Assembly (NCBI GenBank): GCA_900757485.1
Contig: CAAEOA010000262.1
Location: forward strand, 1-45,731
Direction of reading: 5' to 3'
DNA from: Oscillospiraceae bacterium
GTDB taxonomy: Bacteria > Bacillota > Clostridia > Oscillospirales > Ruminococcaceae
Length of the DNA: 45,731 bases
The notes under the pieces were generated by a model. That model saw nothing but the letters and a program-made list of their open reading frames with translations, had not been told where the DNA came from and did not search any database. Positions 42,178-45,731 of this stretch are shown piece after piece. How positions within the stretch are numbered: position 1 is the first letter of the stretch; each line of letters begins with the position of its first letter. A program made the position numbers and the translations under genes.

Positions 42178-43092
42178 GTGCCGATCCGGATTCCGGTGAC
42201 ATTGCCTGCTGCTGCCACTTTAGAAAGTGAAAATATATTTGTAATGGACGAACAACGTGCATCCCATCAGGATATCCGTCCGTTAAAAATTGTATTATTG
42301 AATTTGATGCCAAAGAAAATAGAGACTGAAACCCAGATTCTAAGACTGTTAAGCAATACACCTTTACAGGTCGATATTGAGCTTCTGCAAGCAGCTACTC
42401 ATGTATCTAAAAACACTCCCGAGGAGCACTTAATTACTTTCTATAAAACCTTTTCAGATATCAAAGATCAAAAGTTTGACGGTATGATTATTACCGGTGC
42501 ACCGATAGAATTGATGGATTATCAAGATGTGGACTATTGGCATGAACTGTGTGAGATTATGGAATGGACCAAAACAAACGTCTTTTCTACTCTGCATATT
42601 TGTTGGGGAGCGCAAGCCGGCTTGTATTATCATTACGGTGTTCCTAAATACGCGCTCAGTCAGAAAATGTTCGGCGTATTTCCTCATAAAGTATTGCAGC
42701 ATAATCATCAACTGGTGCGGGGATTTGACGATGTCTTTTATGTTCCCCATTCCAGACATACCGAAGTACGAAAAGAAGATATTTTACGATGCGGTCAATT
42801 GGAAATATTAACGGAATCTGAGATTTCAGGCGTACATATCGTAGCCTCCAAGGACGGCAGGCAATTTTTTGTTACCGGTCATTCTGAATATGATTTATAT
42901 ACATTGGCAAATGAATATTTCAGGGACGTCAAAAAGAAAATGAAAATCCAGCTTCCGTATCATTATTTTCCCGATGATAATCCGGAAAAACTACCGAATT
43001 TCATTTGGAAAAGCCACGCTAATTTAATGTTCTCCAATTGGCTGAATTATTTTGTTTATCAACAAACGCCTTATAATCTTGAAACATTGTAA
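42178..43092 (+). CDS. metA: Homoserine O-acetyltransferase of the MetA family
   Basis: The 304-residue MetA-type enzyme activates homoserine for methionine synthesis. The catalytic triad aligns in number with E. coli MetA: Cys142 (HICWGAQ), His235 and Glu237 (TGHSEYD). Residue 111 is Glu (TGAPIEL). In this family Glu111 favours acetyl-CoA and Gly111 favours succinyl-CoA, so the acetyl form is predicted despite the common annotation as succinyltransferase. It starts with GTG at 42178, directly preceded by an in-frame stop, with GAAAGAG as a weak ribosome binding site. Confidence 0.93.
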   Translation: MPIRIPVTLPAAATLESENIFVMDEQRASHQDIRPLKIVLLNLMPKKIETETQILRLLSNTPLQVDIELLQAATHVSKNTPEEHLITFYKTFSDIKDQKFDGMIITGAPIELMDYQDVDYWHELCEIMEWTKTNVFSTLHICWGAQAGLYYHYGVPKYALSQKMFGVFPHKVLQHNHQLVRGFDDVFYVPHSRHTEVRKEDILRCGQLEILTESEISGVHIVASKDGRQFFVTGHSEYDLYTLANEYFRDVKKKMKIQLPYHYFPDDNPEKLPNFIWKSHANLMFSNWLNYFVYQQTPYNLETL

Positions 43093-43134
43093 CAATAAGA
43101 CCCGCCTGTTTTTCAGCAAGCGGGTCTTATTGTT
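43091..43134. terminator. Bidirectional terminator between metA and the M50 protease
   Basis: AACAATAAGACCCGC (43091-43105) pairs perfectly with GCGGGTCTTATTGTT (43120-43134). The metA stop and the last codons of the convergent protease lie within the arms. Confidence 0.8.
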
Positions 43135-43714
43135 TGATACAGGCAACCAGAAGCCAAACACAAACAAGCAATAAAGAAAAATGAAATCGTTCCGACACAC
43201 AAAGATAACATCCGACGCAAAAAAGCGGTATTAATATCATCAATGATACTACTTTTCCCAATACATACGCTTTTCGAATACCAAAAAGTTTTTCATTTAT
43301 GATTTTTAAAATCATACCGCCATCCAAACTTTGAATCGGCAGTAAATTAAAAATCCCGAGAATCAGGTGGCTGATTGCAAATAAACTGACTTTATTCACT
43401 GTCTGCAAACTGTAAGATAAAATCAAAAAGACCAGAAAGTTGGTGCAGCTTCCCATTAACAGTTGAAATATTTCTTTTCCGGACGTAATCGCTTTACCCG
43501 AGCGTACCATTTTAATTCCTGTTATCTCAAATGACAGTTCTTCCGGCAAATCGCCCACCAGCACAAAAGCGATAATGTGCCCCAGCTCATGAATAAACGC
43601 CGCAAAAACGCCCCACAACAAGATTCCGCTGCGATCAATTAAGCAAAATAACGTTAGCATCCAGAAAAATAAAAAGGTAAATCGGATTTTTACTCCTTTT
43701 ATAACAAACTCCAT
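43127..43714 (-). CDS. M50 site-2 protease, SpoIVFB-like
   Basis: A 195-residue polytopic membrane metalloprotease with the zinc motif HELGH (residues 42-46) and the second motif LLPIQSLDGG near residue 125 that supplies the third ligand. SpoIVFB of Bacillus cleaves pro-sigma-K during sporulation and is held in check by SpoIVFA. The gene overlaps the upstream LytM gene by one base, giving a SpoIVFA/FB-like pair. CBS domains present in Bacillus SpoIVFB are absent, so the protein is shorter. Confidence 0.85.
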   Translation of the reverse strand: MEFVIKGVKIRFTFLFFWMLTLFCLIDRSGILLWGVFAAFIHELGHIIAFVLVGDLPEELSFEITGIKMVRSGKAITSGKEIFQLLMGSCTNFLVFLILSYSLQTVNKVSLFAISHLILGIFNLLPIQSLDGGMILKIINEKLFGIRKAYVLGKVVSLMILIPLFCVGCYLCVSERFHFSLLLVCVWLLVACIKQ

Positions 43715-44523
43715 CAGGAATCATCTCTGTTTTCTGTTGACTTAAAATCTATAATCCAAGACGGGTCAAAAACGATGCCGTCTTTTTCCATCTGGAAATG
43801 GAGATGATTTCCGGTAGACATACCGGTGCTTCCTACTTTGGCGATCACTTCTCCCTCCCTGATTTGCGTCCCTTCTTTTGCAACAATGGCACTGCAATGC
43901 ATATATTTGCTGTACAATCCGTTTCCGTGCGACAAGGTGATGTATTTGCCTGCGGAAGAATCTTCCCCAACTTTGATCACTTTCCCATTGATTGCCGCCA
44001 AAATCGGAGTTTGATAATCTGCTGCAATATCAATGCCTTTATGAAAATCCAACTGTCCGGTAATCGGATGATAGCGATAACCAAAAACGGAGCTAATCTT
44101 TCCGCATACCGGCACGGTGATAGTAGAGCTGTATATAAACGGCGCAAAGGTTGCATAATCAGGCGGTGACATAATTTTGTTGTACGGACCGAATGGGTTG
44201 GGTTCCCCTCCGGCTGCGCTCTGTACATTGCTGACGCTGTTATCTTTCGGTTTTGTAATCGTGTCCGCCGCTTTATTCCAAACCGATATAAAATTATTCC
44301 ACCAATCATTGCTGTTTTCAGTATATTGCTGATAATGCGAATGAAGTTCATTTACTTTCGGCGCAGCAAACAAATTTAAGACAAGCAAAATAATCGCCAA
44401 CAGCACACAGAGGATTGCCTGAAACGTAATCACCTCGCTGATCACACGTTTTTTCTTTCCTTCTTGCGCCAAATTATGACTTCGCTTTCTGATTTCGCGA
44501 TTCTCATATCTGAAATCATCCAT
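43714..44523 (-). CDS. Membrane-anchored M23 (LytM) peptidase, SpoIVFA/SpoIIQ-like
   Basis: A 269-residue protein: a basic cytoplasmic N terminus, one membrane helix (about residues 33-53), a low-complexity stalk, and a LytM domain (about 145-255). Zinc ligands are intact: HKGID (first His and Asp) and HLHF (last His). Bacillus SpoIVFA has lost catalysis, whereas here the site looks active. The direct overlap with the M50 gene suggests it controls that protease, or combines wall cleavage with signalling during sporulation. GGAAAGGAAC lies upstream of the ATG. Confidence 0.87.
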   Translation of the reverse strand: MDDFRYENREIRKRSHNLAQEGKKKRVISEVITFQAILCVLLAIILLVLNLFAAPKVNELHSHYQQYTENSNDWWNNFISVWNKAADTITKPKDNSVSNVQSAAGGEPNPFGPYNKIMSPPDYATFAPFIYSSTITVPVCGKISSVFGYRYHPITGQLDFHKGIDIAADYQTPILAAINGKVIKVGEDSSAGKYITLSHGNGLYSKYMHCSAIVAKEGTQIREGEVIAKVGSTGMSTGNHLHFQMEKDGIVFDPSWIIDFKSTENRDDS

Positions 44524-44556
44524 ATTGTTCTATGTTCCTTTCCGTGTTCTGTCAAA

Positions 44557-44635
44557 TTGGCGTTAGCCAAAATTTCGGCATAGTTGTTACCGAAAAGAGC
44601 AAAGCTGTCCGTCTTTCAGAAATGCAGTGCATTTC
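44557..44635. repeat. 79-bp repeat, copy 1
   Basis: This copy matches 44673-44751 with only a few differences. It contains the small hairpins TTGGC/GCCAA and TTCGG/CCGAA. Its third hairpin is cut short after GTGCATTTC. It lies in a 304-nt gene-free gap between the LytM gene and the ABC gene. Confidence 0.85.
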
Positions 44636-44672
44636 CTATTGATATCCGACAAACCGGCAGCTTTAAACGGTT

Positions 44673-44751
44673 TTGGCGTTAGCCAAAATTTCGGCATGGC
44701 TATTGCCGAAAAGCGCAAAGCTGTCCGTCTTTCAGAAATGCGGTGCATTTC
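44673..44751. repeat. 79-bp repeat, copy 2, with a complete third hairpin
   Basis: Same orientation as copy 1, offset by 116 bp. It carries TTGGC/GCCAA, TTCGGC/GCCGAA, and a third, perfect hairpin: CTTTCAGAAATGC and GCATTTCTGAAAG, which extends to 44757. Between the copies lies AAACCG...CGGTTT, another short hairpin. Confidence 0.85.
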
Positions 44752-44761
44752 TGAAAGACAA

Positions 44762-44810
44762 AAAGCCCTCATATCAATGTAACAGAAATCTCCCTTACAT
44801 TAATATGAGG
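44762..44810 (-). terminator. Terminator of the ABC ATPase gene
   Basis: On the minus strand CCTCATATTAATGTAA pairs with TTACATTGATATGAGG (one G-U pair) and is followed by GCTTTTTG. Confidence 0.75.
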
Positions 44811-44827
44811 ACAACGTTTTTTTTATT

Positions 44828-45634
44828 CTATTTTGTCAGCAACATCCGGTCATTATCCAGAGCCTTATGGCTTTTTTGCTTGAATAAATCCATCACCGAC
44901 TCTATCGTCATATTTTGCCGTTCTTCTCCGCTGATGTCCAACACAATTTTTCCCTCGTCCATCATAATTGTACGATTGCCGCAGCTTAAAGCAGACTGTA
45001 TATTGTGAGTAATCATCAATGTGGTAATATGCTCCCGGTTAACGATGCTGTTTGTCAGCGAAATAACCTTTTCAGCAGTTGCCGGATCTAATGCGGCAGT
45101 ATGCTCATCCAGCAGCAACAGCTTCGGCGTAGATAAAGTTGCCATTAATAAAGTGACCGCCTGCCGCTGTCCGCCGGACAGCAATCCCATTTTGCTTTTC
45201 ATTCTGTCTTCCAGTCCCAGGTTCAATTCGCTTAACTTCTCCCGAAACAAATCACGCTGCGCTTTGCTGATACCGATACCTGCCGACTTTTTTTGACCTC
45301 TGCCATATGCCAGCGCCATATTTTCTTCAATCGTCATATTGGGAGCGGTTCCCTTCAAGGGATCCTGAAATAATCTGCCGATATTTTTTGCGCGTCTGTG
45401 CTCCTGCAAAAAGGTAATATCGGTTTCATCCAGAAAGATTCTTCCTTTATCCACAAGGAACGAACCGGCAATTGCATTTAAAAGTGTAGATTTACCTGCA
45501 CCGTTTCCTCCGATGACAGTGGTAAAATCTCCATTGTTTAAATGCAGGCTGACATCATCTAATGCTGTCTTTTCGTTTAAGGTGCCTTTGTTAAATATTT
45601 TGGTTATTTGAATGAGATCCAACATACTTTCCAT
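44828..45634 (-). CDS. ABC transporter ATP-binding protein
   Basis: A 268-residue ATPase with Walker A GGNGAGKST, Q-loop LFQDPLKG, signature LSGGQRQAV, Walker B LLLLDEHTAALD and switch MITHN. The LFQDP and DEHTAALDP forms resemble the ATPase of the TrpXYZ/DUF-type putative amino-acid or purine-like importers (ABC.X4 group) that pair with a permease and a lipoprotein. Those partners would lie beyond the right edge of the window. GGAGG is 2 nt before ATG 45634 and 11 nt before ATG 45625, so the shorter form is possible. The remaining 97 nt of the window show no feature. Confidence 0.88.
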   Translation of the reverse strand: MESMLDLIQITKIFNKGTLNEKTALDDVSLHLNNGDFTTVIGGNGAGKSTLLNAIAGSFLVDKGRIFLDETDITFLQEHRRAKNIGRLFQDPLKGTAPNMTIEENMALAYGRGQKKSAGIGISKAQRDLFREKLSELNLGLEDRMKSKMGLLSGGQRQAVTLLMATLSTPKLLLLDEHTAALDPATAEKVISLTNSIVNREHITTLMITHNIQSALSCGNRTIMMDEGKIVLDISGEERQNMTIESVMDLFKQKSHKALDNDRMLLTK

Positions 45635-45731
45635 TGCCTCCCTCTCCCGAACAGCGTATATTCGTAATATCTATTTTTTTTGCCAAATGCTTTTGACGAA
45701 AATACTTAAACTTTTGTACAATGACCGGATA

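Noticed and set aside
44587..44772. 61-residue reading frame in the repeat region
   Set aside because: It is coded by the two direct repeats themselves and has no ribosome binding site.
1..45731. CRISPR arrays, rRNA genes or insertion sequences
   Set aside because: No regularly spaced repeats, rRNA sequence or transposase coding region was found in the window.

Overview
The window looks like a low-GC, spore-forming, anaerobic member of the Firmicutes, most likely a gut Clostridia of the Oscillospirales/Ruminococcaceae kind. That placement is an inference from gene content. Sporulation genes (a SpoIIM-like protein, SpmA/SpmB, a SpoIVFB-like M50 protease with a LytM partner), HPr kinase, IreB, WhiA, RapZ and Gram-positive style ribosome binding sites all point this way.

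Layout. 1-5 kb: SpoIIM-like protein, DUF624 membrane protein, tRNA-Gly(GCC), thymidylate kinase, and a convergent GT4 glycosyltransferase. 4-8.7 kb: a cell-wall/carbon-control run hprK, PHP phosphatase, murB, rapZ, whiA, with no yvcK between rapZ and whiA. 8.8-13.4 kb: dnaE and pfkA. 13.4-14.5 kb: a lone tyrosine recombinase with a consensus promoter and a perfect 34-nt palindrome in its leader.

14.6-32.9 kb (minus strand): the main feature, a 19-gene operon for a bacterial microcompartment (BMC) that degrades L-rhamnose. In transcription order it is rhaA, rhaB, ackA, class II aldolase, pduC, pduD, pduE, pduG, pduO, pduP, a zinc alcohol dehydrogenase, four BMC-H shell proteins, pduL, pduN, pduS and pduT, ending in a clear intrinsic terminator. 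A DeoR-family regulator is divergent at 33.2 kb. The encoded route is L-rhamnose to rhamnulose to rhamnulose-1-phosphate to dihydroxyacetone phosphate plus lactaldehyde. Lactaldehyde is then reduced to 1,2-propanediol, dehydrated by the B12-dependent diol dehydratase to propionaldehyde, and converted to propionyl-CoA, propionyl-phosphate and propionate plus ATP, with propanol as a redox sink. PduD, PduE, PduP, PduL and the alcohol dehydrogenase have N-terminal amphipathic helices that look like encapsulation peptides. The aldolase carries one at its C terminus, so the aldol cleavage itself is probably inside the shell. No PduH, PduB or iron-type PduQ is present.

34-45.7 kb: ireB, a DUF6483-like gene, a copper ATPase fused in frame to a CopZ-like chaperone, a candidate small RNA, a YfhO-like membrane protein, spmAB, metA (Glu111, so predicted to use acetyl-CoA), a SpoIVF-like protease pair, two 79-bp hairpin-rich repeats, and an ABC ATPase.

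Most unusual points: (i) a BMC-H gene with a 101-residue Lys/Ala/Pro-rich N-terminal extension and a strong internal Shine-Dalgarno and ATG, which could make long and short forms; (ii) the same arrangement (identical AAGGAGGA, same 7-nt spacing) at the copA/copZ junction; (iii) a B12-type Pdu core joined to rhamnose genes and an encapsulated aldolase; (iv) a candidate structured small RNA at 37.7 kb; (v) the recombinase leader palindrome.
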